DNA of 64,000 nt from NCBI RefSeq assembly GCF_026283945.1, contig NZ_JAPDPC010000001.1:2108001-2172000 (forward strand), given 5' to 3'. The notes under the pieces are model-generated. The model made no database searches. It was not told the origin of the DNA and saw only the letters and a list, made by a program, of their open reading frames with translations. Of the stretch, positions 56,182 to 64,000 are shown in pieces. Source of the stretch: Dyella humicola. Lineage in GTDB: Bacteria > Pseudomonadota > Gammaproteobacteria > Xanthomonadales > Rhodanobacteraceae. Position 1 is the first letter of the stretch. Each line of letters starts with the position of its first letter. A program made the position numbers and the translations under genes.

Positions 56182-57903
56182 ATGACGACTGTAGCCGAGA
56201 GATTGGTTGAAACCCTGGAAGCCGCCGGTGTGGAGCGCATCTATGGGCTGGTGGGCGACTCCTTGAATGGCATCACCGACTCACTGCGGGCGCACAAGCG
56301 TACGCAATGGATCGCCGTCAGGCATGAAGAGGTGGCGGCGTTTGCAGCAGGTGCGGACGCGCAGCTGACCGGCAAGCTGGCCGTGTGCGCCGGCAGTTGC
56401 GGCCCTGGAAACCTTCATCTCATCAACGGGCTGTTCGACTGTCATCGCAATCGCGTGCCGGTGCTTGCCATCGCCGCACACATTCCCAGCACGGAAATCG
56501 GTTCCGGCTATTTCCAGGAAACCCATCCGCAATCCCTGTTCAAGGAATGCAGCCACTACGCCGAGTTGATCAGCGACGCGGACCACGTTCCGCGCATCGT
56601 CGAAACGGCCATTCGCGAGGCCATCAGCAAGCAGGGCGTGGCGGTCATTGTTATCCCTGGCGATGTGGCCCTGCGCGAAGCGGTCGGCCGCAAGCCGTCG
56701 CCACAGTTGATTCCCCGGCTACCCAAGGTCCTGGCGCAGGATGCGGACATCGATGCGCTGGCCGAGCTGCTCAATGCCGGCAAGCGGATAACCCTGTTGT
56801 GTGGCGCAGGATGCGCAGGTGCGCACGATGAAGTGGTCGCGCTGGCGGCCAAGCTGAAGGCGCCGGTCGTTCACGCCATGCGTGGCAAGGAGCACGTCGA
56901 GTGGGACAACCCGTTCGACGTCGGCATGACCGGGTTGATCGGGTTTTCATCTGGCTACTACGCCATGTTGGCGTGCGACACACTGCTGATGCTTGGCACG
57001 GATTTTCCCTATCGCCAGTTCTATCCTGACAAAGCACGTATCGCGCAGATCGATATTCGCGGCGAGAATCTCGGCAAGCGGTGTCGCCTCGATCTGGGCG
57101 TGATCGGAGACGTGCCCGAGGCACTGAAACGCCTGTTGGGTCGCGTGTCGGAAAAACCAGATGATTCGCATCTCACCATAGCAGTCGAGCACTACAAGAA
57201 AGCCCGTGCCGAGCTGGATGCCTTGGCCGTCGGTCACGCAACCAAGCGAGGCATACACCCGCAGCTGGTGGCGAAAGTGGTCAGCGATCTGGCCAGCGAG
57301 GATGCCATCTTTACCTGCGACGTTGGCGAGCCGACCGTATGGGCCGCGCGCTATCTGCGCGTCAATGGCAAGCGCAGGCTGCTCGGGTCTTTCCTGCACG
57401 GCTCGATGGCCAATGCCATGCCTCAAGCCATCGGTGCGCAGGTCGCTTACCCGGGGCGGCAAGTCATTTCCATGTCGGGCGATGGCGGTTTCAGCATGCT
57501 GATGGGCGACCTGCTGACCCTCAGGCAGTCCAAATTGCCGGTGAAGATCGTGATCTTCAACAACAGCCTGCTGGGTTTCGTGGATATCGAAATGAAGGCT
57601 GGCGGCTTTCTGCCTGTGGGCACGCATCTGGACAACCCGAGCTTCGCCAAGATTGCTGAAGGGGCGGGTATCCATGGCGTACGGGTGGAGGACCCTTCGC
57701 AGCTTGCGGATGCCGTCAAGCAGGCGTTCGCCCATGACGGACCCGCGGTCGTCGAGGTGGTCACCGACCCGCTGGAGCTGGTCATGCCGCCGAAGATCAC
57801 GCTGGAGCAGGCGAAGGGATTCAGCATCTGGATGATGAAGGCAGTGCTTAACGGTGAAGCCAACGAAATAGTCGAATTGGCGCGTACCGCTTTCGGACGC
57901 TGA
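56182..57903 (+). CDS. poxB: Pyruvate dehydrogenase (quinone), thiamine-diphosphate enzyme
   Basis: This 573-residue protein has the PoxB domain order: PYR domain with the catalytic Glu in VRHEEVAAFAAGADAQLTG, the central FAD-binding domain, and a PP domain with the TPP motif GDGGFSMLMGDLLTLRQS ending in FNNSLLGFVD. E. coli PoxB (572 residues) decarboxylates pyruvate to acetate and passes electrons to ubiquinone at the membrane. The C-terminal helix for lipid activation appears present. An MFS gene follows after 60 bases. Confidence 0.92.
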   Translation: MTTVAERLVETLEAAGVERIYGLVGDSLNGITDSLRAHKRTQWIAVRHEEVAAFAAGADAQLTGKLAVCAGSCGPGNLHLINGLFDCHRNRVPVLAIAAHIPSTEIGSGYFQETHPQSLFKECSHYAELISDADHVPRIVETAIREAISKQGVAVIVIPGDVALREAVGRKPSPQLIPRLPKVLAQDADIDALAELLNAGKRITLLCGAGCAGAHDEVVALAAKLKAPVVHAMRGKEHVEWDNPFDVGMTGLIGFSSGYYAMLACDTLLMLGTDFPYRQFYPDKARIAQIDIRGENLGKRCRLDLGVIGDVPEALKRLLGRVSEKPDDSHLTIAVEHYKKARAELDALAVGHATKRGIHPQLVAKVVSDLASEDAIFTCDVGEPTVWAARYLRVNGKRRLLGSFLHGSMANAMPQAIGAQVAYPGRQVISMSGDGGFSMLMGDLLTLRQSKLPVKIVIFNNSLLGFVDIEMKAGGFLPVGTHLDNPSFAKIAEGAGIHGVRVEDPSQLADAVKQAFAHDGPAVVEVVTDPLELVMPPKITLEQAKGFSIWMMKAVLNGEANEIVELARTAFGR

Positions 57904-57963
57904 GCAACCAGCCAGGGCAGGGGTGGCAAGCGCGACCTGCCTCGTTAGCACAGGAGTATTCCC

Positions 57964-59217
57964 GTGAGCAGCGTATCCATGCCCTCGGCGATTCCGCAGC
58001 CACAAACTCGGGCGTTTGCCATCGCCTGGGGCTGTGCGCTGCTGTTCTACTTCTTTGAGTATGCCGGCCGCTCGGCGCCTGCGGTGATGATTCCGGAGCT
58101 CTCGCAGGCCTTCGGGGTCAGTGCGCTTGGCGTCAGCTCGATCCTCGGCACCTATTACTACACCTACTCCACCACCAGCCTGATCGCTGGCGTACTTCTC
58201 GATCGGCTGGGCGCAAAGTACGTGGTGCCGGCGGGCATGGCCATTCTTGGTTTGGGGTGTCTGCTCTTTGCGCTACCCCATGTGGCGGCTGGCAATGGCG
58301 GTCGCCTTCTTCAGGGCGCCGGATCCGCTTTCGCGTTCACTGGTGCGGTATATCTTGCAAGCCACGGCTTTTCCGCACAGCGATTGGCAACGGCCATCGG
58401 TCTCACGCAGTGCCTGGGAATGCTTGGCGGTTCCGCCGGGCAGATCGTCGTCGGACCGCTGATTCACGGGGTCATGTCGGTGGCGGGCTTCTGGGTGTTG
58501 TTGGGCGTGCTCGTGCTCGTTACCGGCGCGATCTTGATGGTTCTCACGCCGCGGGAGCCTCCCGCCGTCGTGGAGAGTGGCGTGTCGGGGCTGCTCGACA
58601 CCTACAAGATCGTATTCTCAAATCCGCAGTCGTATTTGTGTGGTCTGGTTGCGGGCCTGCTGTTCGTGCCGACCACGATTGGCGACATGGTGTGGGGCGT
58701 GCGCTTCTTTCAGGAAGACAAGCTGTTCACCTACCAGAGTGCCGTGTTTGCTGCGTCCATGGTGCCCTTGGGTTGGGTCATTGGCTGCCCCTTGCTCGGT
58801 TGGCTTGCCGATAAGTTGCATCGACGCAAGCCAGCGTTGACGGGGGGCATCGTGGTGATGTTGATATGCGTGGCCCAGCTGACTTTTCTGCCCGCACTTC
58901 TACCCGCATGGCTGACACTACTCATTCTTGGCGTGGCTTCAGGCGCCGCCATGATCCCTTACACCATCATCAAGGAAGTCAATCCGGATCGGGTGAAGGG
59001 TAGTGCCACAGGCGGGATCAATTTTCTCACCTTCGGCGTAACAGCCGTGATCGGGCCGATATTCGCCAGTCATTTCGGCAAAACACTGGGTGCCGTCAAC
59101 GCCGATCCCGCAGAACATTTTCGTCACGCGGGCGTATTTTGGATTGTGATCATCGCCTTGGCTCTACTTGTCTCCCTCGTTCTCAAGGAGACGGGGCAGG
59201 GAAACCTAAAGCGATGA
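57964..59217 (+). CDS. MFS transporter
   Basis: This 417-residue protein has 12 predicted membrane helices. It starts with GTG 7 bases after AGGAG. It shows the MFS pattern with VLLDRLGAKYVVPAGMAILG (motif A, D-x2-G-x2-x) and the equivalent LADKLHRRKPALTGG between helices 8 and 9. It belongs among uptake-type MFS proteins related to organic acid or sugar-acid carriers. Co-direction with poxB might suggest an acid or pyruvate-related substrate, which is inference. Confidence 0.9.
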   Translation: MSSVSMPSAIPQPQTRAFAIAWGCALLFYFFEYAGRSAPAVMIPELSQAFGVSALGVSSILGTYYYTYSTTSLIAGVLLDRLGAKYVVPAGMAILGLGCLLFALPHVAAGNGGRLLQGAGSAFAFTGAVYLASHGFSAQRLATAIGLTQCLGMLGGSAGQIVVGPLIHGVMSVAGFWVLLGVLVLVTGAILMVLTPREPPAVVESGVSGLLDTYKIVFSNPQSYLCGLVAGLLFVPTTIGDMVWGVRFFQEDKLFTYQSAVFAASMVPLGWVIGCPLLGWLADKLHRRKPALTGGIVVMLICVAQLTFLPALLPAWLTLLILGVASGAAMIPYTIIKEVNPDRVKGSATGGINFLTFGVTAVIGPIFASHFGKTLGAVNADPAEHFRHAGVFWIVIIALALLVSLVLKETGQGNLKR

Positions 59218-59392
59218 CCTGGGAGAGGCCGACACACCTTTCAAGTAGCCTGCTCCCCCGGTAAAGCGCGCAGATTCTGGACGCCTTCGAATTGGGGCGC
59301 GACTTACGGCGAAGTCTGGCTTCATCACACTCGCTCGTGGCGGTGGGCACCATTACTTGCGAACCGGAACAAGCCACGGGCGAATAGCGGGA

Positions 59393-60096
59393 TCACCTCG
59401 GCGAGATGCCGGACAGATACGTTGCCACATCGCGAATCTGCGCGTCAGAAAGTTTGGAAGCCACTTCCGTCATCGAACCAGGTTTGGGAGTGCTGGCCCG
59501 CGCGCGCGCCTGAAATTCGTGCAGTCGGTTCACGATGTAGGCGGCCGGCTCGCTGGCTATGCTTGGATAGCGCTCACCGTTACCTCTCCCATTCGTTGCA
59601 TGACAGCTGAAACAGGCGGGAATGCTTCTGTTGTCACCCTGGATCGCCAGCGCCTTGCCAGCGGCAACCATGTCAGGCGAGGGTGGGTTGGGGAGGGGGC
59701 AAGAGGAGGTTGTTGGGCGGCGAAGTATTTGGCTAGCGCGTCAATATCCGGGTCGGAAAGCGTGCGAGCAATGGGCTGCATCGTGTCGCTGTGACGGCTA
59801 CCCGTCTTGAATGCCGCAAGCGTGTGAGCCAAATAGTCGACATTCATGCCGGCAATACGCGGAATACCAGAGGCGTTTCCAGCACCCCCGACACCATGGC
59901 ACGCGGAACAAACCTGCACAGCTTCGGGCATCGCAGACGATGTTGATGCGTTGGCGGGCGGAGTCGCATGAGCAGAAAAGCACAGCAGTGACAACAAGAG
60001 GCCACCCAGTGGCCCCCCGGCACTTGCTGACAACGTGGCAAGACGCTGGGACTTCGATGACGACGTCGACGCGCCAGGGTGGATCGTCGCGGGCAT
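59393..60096 (-). pseudogene. Diheme cytochrome c, interrupted by a frameshift
   Basis: The 5' part (60096 to about 59690) encodes a signal region and a first heme motif CSACHG. Reading then leaves frame in a C-rich run (minus strand C5-T-C4-AAC3, 59680-59700), and translation would stop at 59557. A second frame overlapping from about 59700 to 59393 encodes CFSCHATNGRG, a second heme motif, and the C-terminal SDAQIRDVATYLSGI. Together they make a normal cytochrome c4-like protein of about 230 residues. One missing base in the C run, a sequencing error, or -1 slippage would explain it. Confidence 0.75.
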
Positions 60097-60296
60097 GGCT
60101 GAGCCTCGAGTTCGCGAGTGGCTACTGGCGGGTGTCCAGCATCAGGCATCCCATGTGAATTTGATTTTTTATACCGCAGCCATCAATGAAAGCTATGGTG
60201 CGACGTGAGCGCCAGCCTGGCGGTCAGCGGTTTCACTCGCTTGGCGACATGCAATCCGCAAGCGATGGCGCGCCGAGCGACGCGCGTCCGCTCGCA

Positions 60297-61271
60297 TCAC
60301 TCGCCGTGCGGCGGTCCAAGGTAAGGAAACTCGCTAAGCAGATCCGTGTGCGGACCGACGTTGTCACTCGTGATTCGGCCATTGGTGAGTATCGCTATGA
60401 ACTGGTCGGCCGCATCGTCGGTGAGCCCTCGTCCGTTCTGCGGAAACGAGGCTGGTTGCATCGGGTCGTAGGACAGAAGGTCAGGCAACAGTGTCTTGGC
60501 CACCCGCAGAGCTTCTTCAGCTGCGTAGCCTCCAGCATGTTCGAGCGAGTGCGCGAAGGTGGCGATGAAACGCGCGTCGTCGGCGGGTTGGGACGCCATG
60601 TAGTCGCCTTGCTGATCGCCCGGTAGAAACACGGCCTGCTGCGGACGCCCGCCACGCTCCACCTGCACATAGCGGCCAATTCCACCATCCATCGTGCGAG
60701 CCCACAGGCGGACAGGTCCCGCACCCAGTGCAAGGTTGGGTAGTTCGATCACGAAGCTGCAAACGTCTTTGTCGTGGAAGAAATCGTGCCCGGTAAAACG
60801 CAGGCCATCCAGCGCGCCCAGCGCATCGAAGAAAAAAGGGTCACTCCGCCAGCCCGCGAAGAACCGATGGTCACCTTTAGTCGACACGATCGCCTCGCGT
60901 CCCATCGACACCCATGCGTCTTCCAGGATGATCTCGCCAGCATCGTCCGCGCCAGCCGCAGGCGGACCGGCCGTGCGGGTCAGTGTCACGCGTTGAGTCG
61001 CGCCAACTGAAGAAGATACGCGCATGCGAAATGCAATGTCGGCCACCGCGTCGCCGTCCGTATCGATCTTGAGCTCGTACAGTCCCGCTGGTGAGAAGGG
61101 TTCGCGTGTCGTTGGTGCCACCGGTACGACGGAACTTGACGGGTGCACGTTCATGATAAGGATGGACTTGCCCGTGTCGCCTGGCTTCGGAAACGCGTAG
61201 ATGTCGGTGAGGTCGAGGCGTGCGTCACTATGCGGGAAACCAAAGTTTGGTCCGGAATAATGGTGCGACAT
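60297..61271 (-). CDS. DUF4331 domain protein
   Basis: This 324-residue protein opens with SHHYSGPNFGFPHSDARLDL followed by TDIYAFPKPGD, the family signature, and includes RFTGHDFFHDKDVCSFVIEL and a conserved C-terminal region with LTDDAADQFIAILTNGRI. DUF4331 proteins are mostly of unknown function and often extracellular or periplasmic, though here no obvious signal is seen. It lies between the cytochrome c and the large secreted protein gene, all on the minus strand. Confidence 0.88.
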   Translation of the reverse strand: MSHHYSGPNFGFPHSDARLDLTDIYAFPKPGDTGKSILIMNVHPSSSVVPVAPTTREPFSPAGLYELKIDTDGDAVADIAFRMRVSSSVGATQRVTLTRTAGPPAAGADDAGEIILEDAWVSMGREAIVSTKGDHRFFAGWRSDPFFFDALGALDGLRFTGHDFFHDKDVCSFVIELPNLALGAGPVRLWARTMDGGIGRYVQVERGGRPQQAVFLPGDQQGDYMASQPADDARFIATFAHSLEHAGGYAAEEALRVAKTLLPDLLSYDPMQPASFPQNGRGLTDDAADQFIAILTNGRITSDNVGPHTDLLSEFPYLGPPHGE

Positions 61272-61476
61272 TGTGGCTTCGCTCCTCTCGTCAAAGAATG
61301 TGATTTTCCAAAAGTCGATGGCGATACTTCCCCGTGCGCGCGACGCGGTGTCAGGTCATTACAGGCCTCTGAGCGTGGCCTTGAAAGTTGCGTGGGGCCT
61401 CACCTCCCTCAGCAAGGTGCCGGCGCGTTGGCGCCAGCACCTCCATTCGACTACCAGCCAAGCGACAGTCATCGAC

Positions 61477-63153
61477 TCAGCGGCGGTCGTCGGCATCCTG
61501 TTCCGGCGTAAACGACACGCCTCGCAGTACTTCGGCAAAGCTCGCGGTACGCAATGTCACGAAGGCTTCCTGGGCCGCCGTCGTGGCACTGCTGTTCTTC
61601 AGCGCGTCGCGGATCGCCACCAGCCGGTTCGGATCGGCACCCACATCGCCATTGCCGCTGACCGTCGAGGTCGTGGCCCAGATCGTCACCTGGCCGTCGC
61701 GATCGACTCGACCCACCAGGTTGCGCAGACCGGCGGTCGCTGGCGACCACGGCAGGTCGGTGGCGGCATTGGTACCGGTCGGATAGCCGGATACCGTATA
61801 GGCCTGGCCCAGGTTGAGTCCCGATTGCAGGGTATAGGCCAGCGACCAGGTCTTGCTGCCGCTGTTGTATACCCACTTCTGCAGGCCCGCGGTGGTCTGC
61901 GCGGCTGCGTGCGTGTACAGATCGGGACCTCCTACATAGCCGTCACCCTCGTCGGCTACGTAGAGCGTGTTGGCGTCGGCGAACCACAAGGCGAACGGAT
62001 AGGCGAGCGTTTTGGCGGTCTTCGCTGGCGTGGTCGGGAATCCGGCCAGGATGCACATGTTGGTCGGCAATCCGTTGCTCTGCAGCGTGCTCGCGTCATA
62101 AGCCAGTGGCGCCTTGGGCAAGGACGCGCCGGCGACCGGCACGCCGACACCGTTGGGGCAGGCCGTGCCCGTCGTATCGACGAAATACACCGTGTTCACG
62201 CCATTGCCGCCGCTGCCCTTGGTGAAATACACCACGTTGTCATGCACGGTCATGCCGCGGAAATTGTCGTCCTTGCCGATCTTGTCGGCCTTCAGGCCCA
62301 GCGCGGTCACGGAGAAACTGGCTAAAGGCGTACTGGTTCCTGGGAGCTGGGCGATTTCCGGCAGGTGCGCCGGCGCAATGAACTGCGTGCCGGCGCCGAG
62401 GACGACGCCAGCGGGTTGTGGATTGCTGCCATTGCCTGCATTGCCGGCGGTGAAGAAGTAGTCAGCGCCGTCGCGGTCGAGCAGGATGGCGGCACGGCCA
62501 TTGTTGCCGCTGTAAGCATTGGTCTCGGTGAAGCTGAAGTGTCCCTTGCGGTCGACCGTGGCCACCGCCCGGTAGAAGCTTTGGCCATCCGGGTTGGTCG
62601 GATCGACGGCGCCGGGCGTGTTCGAATTGGACACATCGAGCGTGTTCACCGGTGCGACGTAGCCCATGAAACTCAGGTGTTTGCGATCCTGCGAAAGATG
62701 CAGCGCAAGTTCCGACTTCGAGCTGAAGCTGGTTACCAGCGCGCCTTCCGGCGCCGTCGGCAGCAGGCTATTGGGAACCTGTAGCGAATCAATCAGATGG
62801 CCATCCGGGGTCAGCTGATCCAGATAGATGCGCGCCGTGATGCCGAAGCTGGCGTCGTACAGATCGTTGTTCCATACATAAGGGTAAGTACCGTCGTACG
62901 GCGCGCCGCTGGCAGCGCCGCAGCCGCCCGTCGTATGGGCGCAATTGACTGGCAGGATCGTTCCGACCTGGACGTTGCTGGCCTTGTTGTCGTACACGCT
63001 GCGGCTCAGGACCAGATTGCCCGGCCAGAAATGGATGTCGTGCTGATGCCTGGAATCATCGGCATGGGCGAGAACGCCGGTGCCGAACAAAACGAGCGCG
63101 AGGGTCGCGCTGATACGCCGCCGAGCAATGCGAAGAGACAAAGCTTTTGTCAT
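61477..63153 (-). CDS. Large secreted protein, beta-propeller-like, function unknown
   Basis: This 558-residue protein starts with a signal peptide (RRRISATLALVLFGTGVLAH, then ADDSRHQHD). The mature part has repeated short beta-strand units such as YRAVATVDRKGHFSFTETNA, NVVYFTKGSGGNGVNTVYFV and NTLYVADEGDGYVGGPDLYT, suggesting a seven-bladed propeller. Several cysteines (CAHTTGGCG, CPNG) may form disulfides. It was not recognised as a known enzyme. It is 205 bases upstream of the DUF4331 gene on the same strand, so the two may be co-transcribed. Confidence 0.8.
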   Translation of the reverse strand: MTKALSLRIARRRISATLALVLFGTGVLAHADDSRHQHDIHFWPGNLVLSRSVYDNKASNVQVGTILPVNCAHTTGGCGAASGAPYDGTYPYVWNNDLYDASFGITARIYLDQLTPDGHLIDSLQVPNSLLPTAPEGALVTSFSSKSELALHLSQDRKHLSFMGYVAPVNTLDVSNSNTPGAVDPTNPDGQSFYRAVATVDRKGHFSFTETNAYSGNNGRAAILLDRDGADYFFTAGNAGNGSNPQPAGVVLGAGTQFIAPAHLPEIAQLPGTSTPLASFSVTALGLKADKIGKDDNFRGMTVHDNVVYFTKGSGGNGVNTVYFVDTTGTACPNGVGVPVAGASLPKAPLAYDASTLQSNGLPTNMCILAGFPTTPAKTAKTLAYPFALWFADANTLYVADEGDGYVGGPDLYTHAAAQTTAGLQKWVYNSGSKTWSLAYTLQSGLNLGQAYTVSGYPTGTNAATDLPWSPATAGLRNLVGRVDRDGQVTIWATTSTVSGNGDVGADPNRLVAIRDALKNSSATTAAQEAFVTLRTASFAEVLRGVSFTPEQDADDRR

Positions 63154-63533
63154 GGTGCTCTCCAGGGGTCGTGGCTTGCCCAGGAATGGGCAAGCAGGGC
63201 CACGCTAGAGACAACTGGTGAAGGATTCTTGACAAAGCGCGACGTTTCGAACGAAAGGCCAACGATCGGCGCATCTCTGTTACACGTCCAAGCGCACTGA
63301 TCGCAAAAGGTTGCGAGCGGAAGTGACCATGAAATACATGGTGGTCGCCCGGCCACGCCGCCGCGCTATTCGCCCCGGGCGTATGGCGAGGGTTTCTCGA
63401 TCAGAAAGGCAGCTAGAACCTCCTTGCACTTCGGCGGCAGCCCCTCGGACGGCGTCCGTGCTTGGGTTGCAGCCCGTGCACGGTATCAATTTGCCTTCAT
63501 GCCACCCAGCGGTGGCATGACGATGGTTCGTTT
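63154..63533. other. Intergenic region with three small hairpins
   Basis: This 380-base gap contains no supported gene. It contains perfect inverted repeats at 63301-63316 (TCGCAA-AAGG-TTGCGA), 63326-63342 (ACCATG-AAATA-CATGGT) and 63498-63519 (CATGCCACC-CAGC-GGTGGCATG). The last may end the SRPBCC transcript, which enters from the right; the others may be operators for the secreted-protein gene. Confidence 0.55.
63498..63519 (-). terminator. 9-bp perfect hairpin after SRPBCC gene
   Basis: CATGCCACC (63498-63506), loop CAGC, GGTGGCATG (63511-63519) lies 15 bases downstream of the minus-strand SRPBCC stop. It has no T run, so it is a probable but not certain terminator. Confidence 0.45.
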
Positions 63534-64000
63534 TCACAAAGTCTCGGGCACGCCTGTCGCTGCTCCGTTCCTGGCTTCGATGGCCTCAATACTGTTCGCA
63601 AAAGCCCTTTCCAGAACGGACCTGCCGACGCTTCCAAGTACTAACGCGAGTAAACGTCCCTTGATGTTCTTGCCTTCGCGCACCAGGACCGCGTCTAGTG
63701 CAGTCGTGCCATCCGGCAGGCGCGTGAATGTGTAGACATGACTTGAACGTCCTCCCCATACGTTGGAGTCGGTTGTCGTCATGACGACGCGATCGGGATC
63801 GGACCAGTTGTAGTGCAGTCGTTCCCAGATGCCCGCCGAGCCCTCCGTTACGTCAGCCTCTGAGGGGCCGCGGTGATGCACCTTTAGGTACTCATCGGAA
63901 CTGTTGCCAAAGAGCATCGAGCGGCCGGGCCCGAAGTCGGTGAGCCCAGCGATAAACTGCTCGGGCGTCGAAGTAGTTTTGTAGTGAAAGCGGATCGTCG
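63534..64000 (-). CDS. SRPBCC-family protein (5' end beyond window)
   Basis: The frame is open from the window edge to the stop at 63534. The visible part starts TIRFHYKTTSTPEQFIAGLT and continues with GPGRSMLFGNSSDEYLKVHH. This and the following ERLHYNWSDPDRVVMTTTDS and HVYTFTRLPDGTTALDAVLV show the antiparallel strands of the SRPBCC/START fold that bind hydrophobic ligands. An internal ATG at 63917 would give a shorter product, but the coding continues upstream of it. Function not assignable. Confidence 0.85.
   Translation of the reverse strand, partial: TIRFHYKTTSTPEQFIAGLTDFGPGRSMLFGNSSDEYLKVHHRGPSEADVTEGSAGIWERLHYNWSDPDRVVMTTTDSNVWGGRSSHVYTFTRLPDGTTALDAVLVREGKNIKGRLLALVLGSVGRSVLERAFANSIEAIEARNGAATGVPETL

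Noticed and set aside
60186-60626. A 146-codon plus-strand frame
   Set aside because: It lies opposite the DUF4331 gene, which has a clear family signature.
1-64000. CRISPR arrays, insertion sequences, integrases or prophage genes
   Set aside because: None seen: no regular short repeats and no transposase or integrase motifs in any frame examined.

Overview
The window is 64 kb of GC-rich bacterial chromosome, almost fully coding. Short intergenic gaps, ATGA-type overlaps, LysR/TetR/LytTR regulators and E. coli-like ytcA-mdtNOP and fdnGHI-selABCD gene sets suggest a gammaproteobacterium, most likely a Xanthomonadales/Rhodanobacteraceae relative such as Dyella, Luteibacter or Rhodanobacter. 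This placement is inferred from protein style only; no marker gene is present. No rRNA, CRISPR array, intact insertion sequence or prophage was seen.

Layout. 0-9.2 kb: LysR regulators beside redox enzymes (DsbA-like thiol oxidoreductase, FAD disulfide reductase, quinone oxidoreductase), a TehA-type channel, a secreted gluzincin peptidase and a thiolase. 9.3-14.9 kb: TetR and HxlR regulators and a complete EmrAB-type tripartite efflux operon. 14.9-19.9 kb: an operon of carboxymuconolactone decarboxylase, cupin and SigJ-like sigma factor, divergent from a LysR-NAD(P)-binding-GST group.

20.0-31.7 kb is the centrepiece, a self-contained selenocysteine module. It holds a membrane-bound formate dehydrogenase (alpha subunit with an in-frame UGA and a SECIS hairpin, beta iron-sulfur subunit, gamma cytochrome b), the maturation factor FdhE, an unassigned permease, selA, selB, a tRNA-Sec gene (selC) and convergent selD. 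All four genes needed to make and insert selenocysteine lie beside the only evident selenoprotein in the window.

31.9-41 kb: a DUF900-like hydrolase, an amino-acid-hydroxylase-like 2OG-Fe oxygenase, YnfA, a divergent type II dehydroquinase homologue without its catalytic residues, a LytS/LytTR two-component system and an ABC exporter. 41.2-46.3 kb: isochorismatase-like hydrolase, aldehyde dehydrogenase, TetR and SDR genes, flanked by two roughly 0.9 kb stretches with no convincing gene. 47.2-51.9 kb: ytcA-mdtN-mdtO-mdtP efflux operon. 52-55.8 kb: LysR with a divergent pirin-DoxX-NADP-binding group ending in a strong terminator. 56.2-59.2 kb: PoxB-type pyruvate dehydrogenase and an MFS transporter. 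59.4-63.2 kb: a frameshifted diheme cytochrome c, a DUF4331 protein and a large secreted protein. The window ends inside an SRPBCC gene.

Functionally, the region combines respiratory flexibility (formate and pyruvate feeding electrons to the quinone pool), redox and detoxification enzymes, and two separate drug or aromatic-compound export systems, each next to its own regulators.
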